From contig VTPC01008522.1 of the NCBI GenBank assembly GCA_011009095.1, positions 1-64,000 on the forward strand: a DNA stretch of 64,000 nucleotides. The letters are read 5' to 3'. The position numbers and the translations under genes are program-made. Positions 1 to 12,640 of this stretch are shown one piece after another; the first letter of the stretch is position 1, and each line of letters opens with the position of its first letter. The notes under the pieces were generated by a model. The model was given only the letters and a program-made list of their open reading frames with translations, searched no databases and was not told the origin of the DNA. The DNA is from Ignelater luminosus. Lineage: Eukaryota; Arthropoda; Insecta; Coleoptera; Elateridae.

Positions 1-2210
1 TTGGGCAAGGAATATTTCCTTCTTGTGTTCAAGAGTATAACTTTTTAGCAAGAACTAATTCATAGATGATGAGCTAGAGTTAGAGAGTGATACCGGAAAT
101 CACTGATAATTAAAATTTGCCTCTAGTGGCTAGCTCAAGCCGCAGGAGCGAGTGGGCCTGCACAAGGTCATAGATACCAACTATTAAGCTGAACAAATTT
201 GTGTTTACGGACGCCAGATTTGATAATACTCGAGGATCAAAAACGGTATCTGGTAATATTGAGTCTACCAATTATGAACTTTTAAATTAATAAGCTCTAA
301 TTCTGAAAAGGGGTGAAGGGGGCAAAATAAAATAAAAACACGTAGATTAACTAATGTTTTATAAGACCATAATATTGAATAACAACAAAAGTGTTAAATT
401 AGAAATAAATATGCAACCCGTATTACTACATACATTCAGAAATATGAAAACCATCTATCGGCCAATAAGGCATAGACAAATAGCAAGTGGATAGTTGTTG
501 ATAATCAATCGTAACTAGTGTCTCCAGGGAGTGTAACACACCAAAACACCATTATCTAATGATCTTAATACGAAAGTTCAATAAATTTAGATAAAACCTT
601 GCAGATTTCCAAAATCCTTAAAGTCAAATATCAATCAACGGAATTTTGATTGTAAAGCATAATAAACAAAAATTAGACACGCCGTTCGAGAAAAAGTTTA
701 TGTTAAAAAAAATTGCTGATTATTAAGTTATGTAGTTTAGTACAAAATGGTGAATATAATACTAATTTACTAATTTATATTTCCAAATTTATGACATCAT
801 TCATATTTAAATTTTATCTAACACCTCGTAGTCAATTTATGGTAATTTGCTAAAAAATCCAAAATTATAAGTTCTTCAAACTAAGAAATAATTTCTGATT
901 AAACATTTAACTGGGAAAAGTAACAAATATTAAAAAAAATGTTTACAATAAGACCAAAAGTAAAATACAAAATATGCTAATTGAGGGAACTGTTATCAAA
1001 CTATGTTTAAGTAGAGAAAAATAAACCATTAACTTCTTCAGAGAATATTTCTTGCAATGTGTCTGATGTATCAAACCAATGACGTTTATAACAATAATAC
1101 ACAAATGGTTTAACGAACCTGACAAACACAGCTGTTTATAATCCACAGCTGGACAAAGTTAGCAAACTTGGAGTTACGACATTCACAAATTTGACACGAT
1201 AGCTTTTCAACATAGAAAAACCACATAGTAACTACAATAACGGACGGTGGATCAAGATCCCCAAATACTAAGGTAGGTTTCGTAAAATCCTAATTATTGA
1301 TACCGCCACCACGCTAATTTCTAATTCTTTTTTCCAAAAAATACAACTAGACTTCCAGTGCCTAGATTGTCAATACTATCTTAAAGGATAGTCATATGCG
1401 TCACCAATACAACCGGATAATCAACAATAAAATAACACGTAACAAGAGATAGTTGAGATTTAGATTTCCAAGTCTGTAGCAACTTCTGGGTCCTGGATCA
1501 TTGCTGATTAGAACCATATAGCATTAGAGGGACCTTAATCTCAGTGTTCTGGTATTATTTCATTGTTTGTGCTTTCAAATGTTTTGACTTACTCCTATAT
1601 TAACAAGTGAAATCTTTGATGCTTCAGTTTTATTTAATATTAAGTACATTTTGATTTTTGCTGAAACTTCAACAGTTATCTTCAGAAAACAAAGGCCAAG
1701 GATTACTTTTGTAAGAGTAAAACTTCAAAAATCCCACTTGTTATTACCAGGGCAAATTCGGAAGTTTGGAAAAGCTTTTGCAAAAGATACTAATGAAATA
1801 ACGCCTCCTTTCCTAATGCTATATGGTTTCTAATCAGTAATGAGCCAAGAGTAAAAACGTAGCTTGTTATTACTAGGCTAAATTTAGAAGTTCTACCGCA
1901 AACAACTAAATTACGACAAAACTGTTAAATTTAAACCTCTGTAATCTATGGATGTAATCAACATTAAAAAAGTAAGAAGGTATTGTAATTTTCATACTGA
2001 AGAAAACTTATCTTTAGGAAGTACCTAAACATCTAAAGACTTATTGCACTGATACGCTAATCTTCTGTTTATTTCAAGTTCCCAGTGCACCTTACTCTTG
2101 ACAACCTTCAGTTGTCTGTTTTCGGAAACCTCTTGAATTTTATTTTATTTCTTCCTATGAACATAAATGTCAAATTAGTAATAAAAGTAAAATTGAAATT
2201 ATTAATAAGG
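1..2210. other. AT-rich non-coding DNA, nothing recognised
   Basis: Short open frames here are rich in A/T codons and resemble no family I know. No transposon end, RNA gene or splice-bounded exon was seen. The stretch ends at the 4-bp duplication flanking the first long terminal repeat. Confidence 0.5.
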
Positions 2211-2214
2211 AGCA

Positions 2215-4329
2215 TGTAACGGGCCAGTGCTCAAAGGTATGCACAAGTCCCGTCCAGACCAATGGTAGATGTTAAATCCCGTAGCTCATGCCGCAGATGG
2301 GGTGGATTCTCAAATAAACTTGGCTAATCTCTCACAACGAGAAGCTCACCGTTTTCCAAAACTCTTATTAAACTAATAGATGGTCGTAAAAGAGGGCGCC
2401 AGCAGTCGTAGATCGAAGGGTTCTGATGGTCGGTCACGCGACTACTCGTGAATCCGACACCCTGTATATAGGCCTCTTACGAAACCTCACCCTGTGTGTA
2501 ACTTACCTCGTGGAAGCTCTATTAAACTCGCTCTGACGTTTCACCAATGAGACTCAATACACAAAATAAACACTGTATAAGCACTTGATTTGTCTTACTT
2601 AATTTTGCTAAGGAAGTCCTCTGAAGACTTCCTTCTTTTAAAACGATACAAGAGAGAAATGTCAATTCAATATTTACTTATCTCTTGAGCAAAGATATCT
2701 AGTCTATAATTAAAATTTGGAATATACACTACGTGCTTTTTGATAGCCAAAAGAACAAAATAATGAAATTAAGCTACTTCGCCTAGACCAGAGATCCACT
2801 TACAAAAACAAAAATACAAAATGTCGACCTTACTTACATTTATTAAAACAATAATGATAATAAAAAAAATGAATCAAACTTACACAAACAAAAATACAAA
2901 AACAATAACAAAATAACACTACAAAAGAATATCAATAAGAGGCATAAATTAATTTCTGTTTGGAGAACAGAGTCGATAAAATAATAAAAACAGAAACAAA
3001 CTATAAGAAAAACAAATAATTACAATAAACAAAGCGAAATGATTCTGTTACGTTAAAATTTTAAAATAGAACACAAAAGATCAAAACTCAAATATTAATT
3101 AACCCGACTAAGGTAAACTTGACCATAAATTGTTAAATATTGACAACTGAACATTACATTTAAGGACAAAGAAATGATTGCCAAGTTAGTAATTTTGTTG
3201 CAACAATTTATCAAATACCAGCTAAAATTACCTGGGAACGTTCCTGTTACAAATTAGTTAAAAAGTTACTTGTAAAAATTATGATTCAATAAAACAATAC
3301 GAAACTGATCCTGTCTAAGCAAAGTTTTCGTATAAAATATTTCACAAAGTTCGACGTTCTCCTAGTCTTTAAACATTAAAATTCATATAATAAAACATAG
3401 CAGGTTTTCTTTCTTACTCATACAGGAATTCTTTCTTCCAGAAGGTATGTGCAGACCTCTGTTTTCCGACGAAAGGCAGCTAGATCCAATAATTGAGAAA
3501 ACTTTAATTTCGAAGAACAACCACTTATTTTACGTTAATCGCAAAAAAACATAAGAACAAAATCCAGGCGTTTACACACAAGTCTCAAGCACTATTAAAA
3601 TTTTGCGGAGCTTCCAAAATGTAGTATACACACAGATGCTACACCAACGGGGCCAAAATGGTTGCGTTCCTACCCTCTACAATTTCTGCTTCCTGGAGGA
3701 CACCAGCGTAATTATATTTGGGTTATACATTCCCCACGATAACGAAATTCATAAGCCTTGCTGTTGGCAAACAAACCACTTTCTTCCGCGACTATTGCGC
3801 GTCTCTGACACGAAGAAAATTTTTTTGCTAAGAGGGTCGCTTCACTTAATTTGGTTTGAATCCAATTAGGGGATGTAGAGGTAAACGTCGAAAATTACCA
3901 CACGTTGGTTCAAGTCAACAGCTATCCACGTAATGCCTAACCTCTGCGTTTTTGTTACGCAGTTCGTACTTACGGAAGTGGGGTTAAAGAGTCGGATATA
4001 CACCCTAACAGATTAAGACATTAATACTCTTTATGCGACAATGGAAAATTTTACTTGTAGATTCGCTAGTTTAAATTTGACTTCCCCGAGACTGTGTGAC
4101 TGCAATATTGCAACTAATGATTCTGGGCATTTGATATTGGAAATCAACGAAAGACACGTCTACTGGAGTCTAGGTGTCGAGACCACAAAAATATTAATTC
4201 TTTAAAATAGCATTATAACAAACATTCGTTTAATGAAACAATTTAAATATTGCGCGTCAATAAAACAAATATCCGAACGAAATTGAAAAACAGGGGCGGA
4301 TTTAGTGCGAATTTTAAAATAACATTACA
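2215..4329. repeat. Solo LTR-like repeat, copy 1 (2.1 kb)
   Basis: This 2115-base block begins TGTAACGGGCC and ends AACATTACA, so the termini are TG...CA with a short inverted TGTAA/TTACA. It is flanked on both sides by the same four bases, AGCA (2211-2214 and 4330-4333). A second copy with a different flanking duplication lies at 53498-55665, which fixes both ends independently. TG...CA ends and a 4-bp target duplication are typical of LTR retrotransposons of the Gypsy kind. No gag or pol sequence is attached, so a solo LTR left by recombination between two LTRs is the likeliest reading. A length of 2.1 kb is long for an LTR. The alternative is a large non-autonomous element. No conserved open frame was found inside. 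Confidence 0.72.
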
Positions 4330-4333
4330 AGCA

Positions 4334-6258
4334 GCCAATGCTATGGTTTGCGTACGAGCTGAATAGTATGAGTATGGTTTGCAAGTCAAATGCAAACCAG
4401 CCATCATATAGTTGTGTTTGCGATGATACTTACAATCACAATTAAGAATAATATTTTTTGCTTACTTTTAATAATTGGCAGCATTTATATGAGAAACAAA
4501 GTAACAAACGGTCAGTATTAAACTGAATTATTACATAACTAAGAAGTAGCTTGGAAGATACACTGCAAAATGTTAAATTCACTGCCTGACCTTATCTTTA
4601 TATTTTACTTTTTTTTTTTTATATTTGTATTTATTATTTTTGGATTTGTTATAAAAAAATGTTTTTATTGTGTTACCAATTTTTATTCTACAAACATAAG
4701 CCTCTTAAAAGATTCCCACGTATTGCCAATAAGCTTCAGGTACTGAAACTAAATCTAGAAGCGCACGTGTGCGCTACATATCGTTCAATTGTTCTTTCTC
4801 ATACACTTATTCTCTAAAATTTAGTAAATACAAGAGAAATTTAATTTGTTAGCAAATAATACCATGTTAGCTGTAAGCGGTTATGCAATGACGCACAAGT
4901 AATTTTAGTTCCTTTGAGCACTCACTCCCACTTGTGCTATCCCACTGCGAACCGGTCATAAACTTCATCTAGAATTATATAAACTTCTCTAAAAGCAGAC
5001 TTCTGTATCTAATACAGGTTTGTAAAGTTGATGGATAAATAAGATAGTTTTCTGTACTACCCTATCGGTTGAGATGATGTCAAACTTATACTTTCAGTTA
5101 TAATAAAATTACGAGATAGGCCATACATTCAACTAAACGCTCTAAAGATGTTTCATGATAATTAATTTTCATTTTTAATGCTTAGTGGTTTGTTCTACTT
5201 TACATTCTGTTTGCTATTTATATTACAAATCTGTCGAGAAAGTAAATTAACAGCAAGCTAATAAATTAAACAGCAGTAAAAATTTAAGCTCTCCACCTGC
5301 CAGGCTTGAAGTTGTTTACCAAGACAACAAGAAGTAGAAAGTTGAAACTTTAGAGAAAATGCAAACTAAGGAACATTAAGACTTATTATTTATACTTGAG
5401 ACAAAGTACATTCTCTAATAGTGCAATTTAGACCTTGATAACAGGAAATGGTTCGTCAAATGGTCACTAACTTTCTAAACAGGGATGTTTATACGATTTG
5501 GGGTTTTAGTTAGGGTTTACCCTAATTCAGGACTAAATATTAACTATAAACTGCTGTGTTTAATCAAGCGTATGGCCATTTTATCTAAATGACCAAATTA
5601 CTCTGTGTTGCCCTGGCTGACCGTTGCCGAATGAGTTTATATAATCAAGTTTTGAAATGCGTAATCAAAAGATAAAAGGTTATTTACTTTACAAATGGTC
5701 GTAAAAGCACGAAAAGAACACCAAGGTAACTCTATCCTACACTACATCAAACAGCTTGTTTTCATTTTAAACCTGAGACGTGATTCCTTTAAGAGATTCT
5801 TGTAATATTTGAAGGATAATTTATTTCAGTCTTATTATCTTTGTATTGGACTTTGCTAAATTTTCTAATTCTTAAGAACGTTCTAAAGTAAGATGTATAA
5901 AAGAAGTTTGATACCTTTTTAATTGCTTAAATGAATTAGTTATTCAGATCATCAGAATAAATTTGTGAAATATTCTACTGGGTGTTCTTGAGAATAACGT
6001 ACAAACGTTCACAGAGATTTCCTGGATTAAATTTGACATTCTTTCCTACTCTAAATATATTTAACCCTCGTATAGCGTAAATAATTTTGAACGTATATTG
6101 CCACAACAAAAAGATGACAAGAGTCTGCATTTTACAAGTTCAGTCTAGAAAACAAAAGGCTCTTGCGTGAATTTTAAACATTTACAGGTTACTTACTGAG
6201 CTAGACGATCTTTATGGTCTAAGTGAGTTCTGATTCGAACTGGTTTCAGTGAGTTTTA
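4334..6258. other. AT-rich non-coding DNA, nothing recognised
   Basis: No gene, exon or element end could be supported. A small palindrome of the form TAGGGTTTACCCTA occurs near 5515 but is not a telomeric array. Confidence 0.45.
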
Positions 6259-6259
6259 A

Positions 6260-6420
6260 AGTGCGGACACATCTAACGAACGATTGCGAACGAGTATAAA
6301 CAAACAACTCGCTCAGCGTGGATCATGAACGAGCGCATTCGAACACGAACAATCCCATACGAGCGCAAACAAACAAAGTGTAGAAAATTAAGTAGGAACG
6401 AATGCGTTCGTTGTTGTTCC
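6260..6420. repeat. Subterminal GAACG-rich segment, possible PIF/Harbinger left end
   Basis: From AGTGCGGACACATC onward the motif GAACG and its complement CGTTC recur at least seven times in about 150 bases. Clusters of short subterminal motifs next to an inverted end are common in DNA transposons. A Harbinger-type transposase fragment starts about 200 bases downstream, so this may be its 5' end. No matching right end was found, so the assignment is inference. Confidence 0.35.
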
Positions 6421-6619
6421 AGCTAAATTAAAAACAGTGTACTTTCTACCTGATTCCTTTAATAAAATACGACATGTCGCTTCATTATAATAGTAGGAAG
6501 CACCTCATTGTAAAATCAAGTGTGACTTTTATAATCATTAATCAGTTACTAAAAAAAAGAAAGATTTAGACGAACACGTCGTTGGTGAATGATATCTTTG
6601 TTTAAAAAGCGAATTCAAT

Positions 6620-6916
6620 ATGTTGCTTCTACTTGACTGGCAGATTTGCGACGTGAAAATTCTAGACACTAAAAATTTTACAAGGTTATCTGCTTCGGAT
6701 TCTGATAAGCTTCTTCAAATGATCAGGTCAAAAATAAGTAACCAAGACATATTCTTCAGGGAAGCTATATCTGGGAAGAAACGACTGAATGTTACATTAC
6801 GATTTTTGGCAACTGGAGATTCTTACGGAAGCTTTAGCTATCTTTTCAAATTCTCAAAGCAAATAATTTCTAAAATTGTTCCCGAAGTTTCCAGGCATTA
6901 TAACTGTAGAAAATAA
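6620..6916 (+). pseudogene. PIF/Harbinger transposase (HARBI1-like), N-terminal fragment
   Basis: A 98-residue open frame contains a block close to the conserved N-terminal region of HARBI1-type DDE nucleases. Around residues 32-90 it reads like the family's pattern of a leucine-rich segment, then 'REAIS...KRLNVTLRFLATGDSY', then a phenylalanine-rich helix and 'ISKIVPEV'. The segment RFLATGDSY is the strongest match. Family members continue for another 250 or so residues carrying the DDE catalytic triad. Here the frame stops right after PEV, and no catalytic residues follow in any frame I could see. The copy is therefore a truncated remnant. The GAACG-rich stretch upstream may be its terminus. 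Confidence 0.7.
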
Positions 6917-9046
6917 TAAAACCGTTTACTTCTAGTCTACTGCTATCGTTGCTGTCACTAACGTCTAAGAGCTCTATTATCCAGGTGAATATTTTTGGGA
7001 ACCTGATTGATTGGCAATCTTAGGGTTGTTTGACTTAAGTATCTTGATTCTAATTGGTAAAAGACACTTCTGGTAGTCACTTGAAGATTTACTGTGGGTA
7101 TGGCAAAAGAATGACAAACCATTGTTATGCTTAAAAGACTAGACGTGAAAAAGTCAAACTTAATGCAAAGAAAAATTGAGTATTGACACAGAATAAATGC
7201 AAGATTAACCTATAAAAATTCAAACAATTTTTATCTTAAAGTACACTCGGCTGTTAATCTAAATCCGTTCAAAAGCTATGTACTAAAACGTTCAAGAAAA
7301 ATAAAAGAAATTTAAATATTTATAGTAAATTTCTGAAAACTTTACTAATTAATTAAAAAAATTTGGAAAACACAGATTTGAAATTAATCCGAGTGTAATA
7401 CAAATTAAGTCATTGACGTACAAGATCTTACCATACACTCTCGAAAGCAGATTCCGATCGGAAGCTGCAGACTGTCAAAAATAATTCTATGTACTAAAAT
7501 TAAAAAGTAACCTTCAACTAAAATCCGAAAATTAAATAATCAAAAAAATTTTAACATGACGAAGTCTTAAGATATAATTATTTTAGGGCGCGGTAAAATC
7601 AAAGTAAAAGATGATAATTAACTGTAATAATTACAAAAAGAAATGAATCATAAAAAAAATCATTAGCTAATTGAACTTTAAAAGATTATATCAAAAGAAA
7701 TTTATTTCATTAATCGAATGATAGAAAAAGTAAGTAAACTTTTGGGTTACTGAATTACACAAAAAAATATCTTAGAGTAAGGAGCCAAAAAAAGTTATTC
7801 TATTGTTTTATTATGAAATTAGAGTGCGAGATCTTCAAGATTAAGTGCTTCTGGGCTCAACCTCTTCTGGTCCAGCAACAAGACGTGGAAACGAATTCAC
7901 TCCCAGCAATCACTGAACCACGAAAGTACGGTAGCTCCGATTATCAACAAAGCTTCATGGAACTCAGGCGAAGAATTCTTGTATAATAATTATTATCAGA
8001 ATTAAACTTTCCGGAATCTGGAAACAAGGAACAACAATTAGAATTGAGGACACAGGAGATGCAAGAAATGAAGATAACTTACCTCTTTATAAAGGATTTT
8101 CTTTTCTTTTACAAGAATCAAAGTAACCTCAGCTAGTAGAAACATCTGCGAGAAGACCGTGCACTGGTCGCGTCTCGATTCATTTTGCCCCGCCAGGCTC
8201 TCCGTGTTCGTAAATTATCACACTCAGCGAAATAAGTAATTAATTAATTTTACACAAAAGAATACAAGTTAGGGTTTAAATACAAAACAATGAATAGCAG
8301 AGTCCATGAGACATAAAAAACAAAGATTCGCTTGAATAAGCGTGAAATAATTAGAAAGTATCAAACGGATAAGAAAAAGTATCTTACAACGAGAGAAACA
8401 GTGGATCTCTACCCTGTTAACCCAAACTTCTGGAGCTTAACCATTTAAAAAAGCAACGTAATAAATCGGAATAAGATTTCTTATAAGAAGAGAATGAAGC
8501 TATGACGGGAGGGTGACTACAAAAGACCGTTACAATTTGTAGTAGAAGAAAGCTTCATCTGCACATGATGTTTAGTTCTTCAGGTATATGGTAAAACATT
8601 CCTTTAACAGAAACAAATGACGACCGATGTTACTGATTCCAGTTCCTTTCTCATGTGACTCGGGATATTAAAAAAGTGTCAAAAAAAAGAAAGCAAACCC
8701 TTCACCAGTCTATCCTAAAGCTTTATTCTGTCATATTTTCGAATCTCGCAGGGATCGATAAAATTTTTGATGTTTTTTATTCCACACCGGAATTCCTTTG
8801 CAAGGGATGTTGTCTAATATATACTCAAGAGAAGCAATTTCCCTTAGTCCTATTTTGATATCTTCTAGAAATTTATTGCAAACACAATTGGCAAACGCCT
8901 ATGGGATGATGTATAATCGATACTAAAAACAGCGCTTCTACTTCTAATCCCTCAATACAACTAGGATTTCAAGAATGTTTCTTAGTTTTGCTGCCAGGTA
9001 GCGCTACTTTATTGTTTCCAAGTTTGAGCAGCTCGTTTTCCGAATA
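6917..9046. other. AT-rich non-coding DNA, nothing recognised
   Basis: Only short, low-complexity open frames occur. One (8655-8858) was considered and set aside. No exon or element ends were identified. Confidence 0.45.
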
Positions 9047-9048
9047 TA

Positions 9049-10068
9049 CCAGGTGTATACCTATGAAACGAGACTTTTTTTTTCAATTTTAAACGTTTAT
9101 TAACAAAAAATGGTTACAAATTTAATCTTAAAAATAATAGCCATCGCTAGCGACACATTTTACCCATCTCTCGGGCAATTTGTGAATGCCGCGCCAAAAA
9201 AATTGACCGTCTTTGGCCGCAAATCAATCATCGAGCCATTTTTTGGCTTCTTCATGAGAATTGAAGCCCTGCTCGGAAAGTGCGTGGCCCATCGATGCAA
9301 ACAAATGATAATCGGAAGGCGCCAAGTCTGGTGAGTAAGCCGCATGCACCAGCGGTTCCCAATCGTACGTCTCCACCAATTCCCGGGTCGCTCTTGTTCG
9401 ATGTGGTGGTGCATTGTCATCAAGAAAAATTACTGTGTGACGCCGATCGGCATATTCTGGGCGTTTTCGGTGTATAGCGCTGTTCAAATCGGCCAATTGT
9501 CGTTGGTAGCGTGCACCGTCAACTGTTTCACCTGGTTTTAATAGCTCGTACCAAATCATACCATGCTGATCCCAGAAAACACACAGCATTGCCTTGCGGC
9601 CGAAGCGATTTGGTTTGGCCGTTGATTTTGGCTTGTGGCCGGGCGGACCATACGATCGTTTACGCTTGGGATTGGAGAAATACACCCGTAACAATTCGAT
9701 GCAAAAAAGACTTCCTTTTGAACCGGGAGAGCAGCATTTCACAAGTGGTTTTTCGGTTCTCTTGCTGCCTTTCAGTCAGTTCATGCGGCACCCATCTTCC
9801 GACCTTTAAAATCATGCCCATGTCTTTCAAACGTTTGCAAATGGTTTTTTGGGTCACTCCCAACTGCTCTGCCATCATTTCTTGCGTTTGACCATAATCT
9901 TCATTCAACAATGCTTGCAATTCGGTGTCCTCAAACTTTTTCGGTGGCCGGCCACGTTCCTCGTTCTCCACGCTAAAATCACCACTTCGGAATTTTTCAA
10001 ACCACCTGAAGCACTGTGCTCTGCTTAGTCTAATAGCTGAAAGTCTCATTTCATAGGTATACACCTGG
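9049..10068 (-). mobile_element. mariner element, internally deleted, TA-flanked
   Basis: Inverted ends of 26 bases (beginning CCAGGTGTATACCTATGAAA) differ at one position and are each followed by TA (9047-9048 and 10069-10070), the mariner target duplication. The start resembles that of Mos1-type ends (CCAGGTGTA), from memory of that family. At 1020 bases the copy is about 250-300 bases shorter than full-length mariners. The missing part is the region between the end near 10068 and the transposase N-terminus. Confidence 0.9.
9128..10064 (-). pseudogene. mariner transposase, dead copy
   Basis: Reading leftward from 10064, the frame shows the second helix-turn-helix region ('RAQCFRWFEKFRSGDF', 'GRPPKKFED', 'MAEQLGVTQKTICKRL') and the linker WVPHEL. 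Around 9735 it shifts frame. The expected GDEKW block carrying the first catalytic aspartate is missing there, so 'HRIVTG' runs directly into 'VYFSNPKRKR'. The second frame keeps 'DDNAPPH' and 'SPDLAPSDYHLF', with 34 residues between the two catalytic aspartates. It then meets a TGA stop in place of a tryptophan codon at 9221-9223. The C-terminus ('KLPERWVKCVASDGYYF') can still be read to a TAA at 9128. About 45 N-terminal residues, including the first DNA-binding helix-turn-helix, are absent. No active enzyme can come from this copy. Confidence 0.9.
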
Positions 10069-10742
10069 TATGTAAACTATGTCAACTAAGTCTAACATTT
10101 ACAATTATAACTAATATAATTCTGGTTTTGGATATTCCAAAATTGTCTGTTTTAGTTGGGGCACCAAATACTAAGATCATGCGGCCCCTTGATTTGATTT
10201 CAGACTCCAAAATATTGTCTGACGCTAAATCTCTGTTTACTGTTAGAATACAGATTTTACATAATAAAGTAGCAATTTTATAAATATTTCGTTGCTTAAT
10301 ATGAATTATTCTGTCTGTCGGTAGAGAAGCAAGATTTAATGTTGTATTTCTAACTAGTCGGCGATCACTTGTTTAAAACATTCACACTAGGTTATTTTGA
10401 TATTTAATATTAAATACTAAATAGAATTTTTAGGGATGCACAGCCCTATAGTTCCATCTGTAATAGCCGCTACTATTTGGTAACTAAGTATTTTAAATTA
10501 TGGCCTTTGCAATGTTGTATTTTTTTTTTAGAAACTATAAAAACAACTCCCGTATAATACGGACTGTGAAAAAGTCAATAATAATTAAATTTCCTATATT
10601 AAGATATTGCAAAACTCTTATTTAGCTTAAGGACCTACAAGATATACTTAGTTTACTTTTTAGTGATTCATATAATAAAAATTTTACTTCACTAAATATA
10701 TTTGATTGACGTGACTTGACTGATTGTCTTTTTCTGTTACAG

Positions 10743-11182
10743 TGCCACCGCAAGGAGTACAAATAAGTGACGAATCAGGGTTCCCTGTTAAAAATGGTAT
10801 AACAAAGGCCTACGCAGACGGTGCAAGTTTGAGTTTGACGTGTACGGCATCGGGTGGTAAACCGCTGGCACAGGTGTCTTGGTGGAGAGATAGAGAACTC
10901 GTTACCGATGAGACTCAATATTTTCCCGACAGAGCAAAATCTCAGACTGTCCTGAAAATAACTAAATTAACCCGGGCTCATTTACTCGCCGTGTACAGCT
11001 GCGAAGTGATCAATAGTCGATTGCAGCCACCTTTAGTAGTTAAAGTAGCTGTGGACATGTTTCTTAGGCCCTTAGAAGTGAAATTACACGGTGACAATCA
11101 GCCCCTAAGCGCGGGAAGAAGATACGACCTCGTGTGCAAATGTAAAGGATCTAGACCACCGGCAGTTATCGGGTGGATGAAG
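10743..11182 (+). CDS. Immunoglobulin-domain exon of a Sidestep-like cell-surface protein (partial gene)
   Basis: A 440-base exon encodes 146 residues. It is bounded by a strong acceptor (TTTTTCTGTTACAG before 10743) and a strong donor (ATGAAG then GTAAGA at 11183). It starts in phase 1 and ends in phase 0. It holds one complete Ig domain: first Cys in 'LTCTASGG' at residue 33, core Trp in 'VSWWRD' at 48-49, and second Cys in 'VYSCEV' at 86. A linker 'FRPLEV'-like stretch follows, then the start of the next Ig domain ('SAGRRYDLVCKCKGSRPPAVIGW'; Cys 131, Trp 144). The linker plus 'PLSAGRRY...C...GSRPPA...W' is what I know from insect Sidestep-family adhesion proteins, which act in axon guidance and synapse matching. 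No other exon was found in the window, so neighbouring introns are long and the gene extends beyond what I can assign. Family membership is firm for Ig superfamily and probable for Sidestep. Confidence 0.8.
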
Positions 11183-12640
11183 GTAAGATTGCTTGATTTA
11201 ATTAATGAGTTCGAGAAAATTAAAAGGGAATGGGGTTTATTGAATTTCCACTAACTTGGAATTTATTCATAATGAAATTTAAATAAGGGAAATAAAACGA
11301 AACCTTCAATTTTTCACAAACGATATTTGTGTCACATATTGAAATTTTGTGGAACTATAAAGTTCTTTTTTTAAAATGCTTTTATACTTGGAGGGGTTTT
11401 TGTATAGCCCTTAGGAATTCGATACAGAGGATCAGTTTACATAAGAATATGGGCTTTTTAGTAATATAAGTATATAAAATATTTATAGAGGTGAACGGAA
11501 AGAAAACTTTGTCCCCGTTTAATATTTACGCAAATTATATTTTCATATAAAACAATGGAAGGATGTACATCAACCATTTTACTGCTTTAAGCGTAGAGAG
11601 AAATCATATGCTAAAACTTAATTACAGTCATTGTCAACCATAACGTTTTGAGATAGGTCGGCGATTTTCATAAAGACGGTGTTTAGGTTTAATGCTAGAA
11701 GCGCAAATATATCAAATGGATTATAGGGTACGTGGGCTGTTACTCGAGACCTTTCAGAAATATGGGCAAACACTATCTAAGCTGATGCTATGTACTTAAA
11801 TACCTATAACAACGATAAACTCTAATCGATTTTATCAAAGCGTAATTTTGAGTAAAAACAGCCTCTTAAAAATTCAGCGGTTTAAACCTTTTCATTTTTT
11901 TCATTTTTTAGTTCCTTTTAATTCAATAAAAGCTGTATTTATGCTTTTCCATAAACTTTAAAAATATATCATTCAACTTGTGTTATTTTAAAAATAATCG
12001 TCTCACTAAAAGAACATTAGAGAAGACAAACTATATAAGGGAGGTGAATTAATGGCATAATCCCCCTCTATTATCATTCTCACATTTTAGAAGAACATTT
12101 AAAAGAAAAATCTGCAAAGTATGAAAAGCACTGTTGATAAAAACAGGGTGTATTTTCTCATGCGCATTATTTTTTATGAGCTCTTTTGTTTTAAATATTC
12201 CGTTTATTCTCCTTAAGCAAAAATGGAAATGTTACATTAAAAGGTGATCTTTAACGATCAATAACTACGCAGAAAGAAAACTCAGATATTTGTGTGTTGT
12301 ACTTAAAAATGAAAGCTTGTACTTATTTGAAAACAAAAGATTGTAAAGTTAAAAGAGTAGTAGTTTGGTAAAGGTAGTCTTTAGTAACAAAAAAGGTAAA
12401 TTAAAAAGCCAAACCCAGAACAATGAATGAGGTCGCAGATTCCAGTTTTCAAACGGTAATGATCGTTAAATATTAGCCGCCAAACGGTACGGTTAAGTAA
12501 GAAGTCTGAATAATAAGATAGCAACATCTAAACGAATTTATGTAGTTTTAACAAACAAAAGTTTGCTTACAATGCTCAAAATTGGTTAATTCTTAAAATC
12601 AATCAGCATCAGTCACTGAAACCCTGTCACCACCCTTAAA
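11183..12640. other. AT-rich non-coding DNA, probably intron
   Basis: This follows the splice donor of the Ig exon directly and is likely intronic on the + strand. No further exon or mobile element was recognised. Confidence 0.4.

Noticed and set aside
3603..3869. 88-codon open frame inside LTR copy 1
   Set aside because: The frame is not kept in LTR copy 2, where indels disrupt it, so it is not conserved coding sequence.
5490..5540. Telomere-like TTAGGGTTTACCC words
   Set aside because: A single small palindrome, not an array; insects use TTAGG and no repeats of it are present.
8655..8858. 67-codon open frame on the + strand
   Set aside because: No known motif and no supporting splice sites or context.
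9110..9891. Several + strand open frames overlapping the mariner
   Set aside because: They are antisense shadows of the transposase pseudogene.
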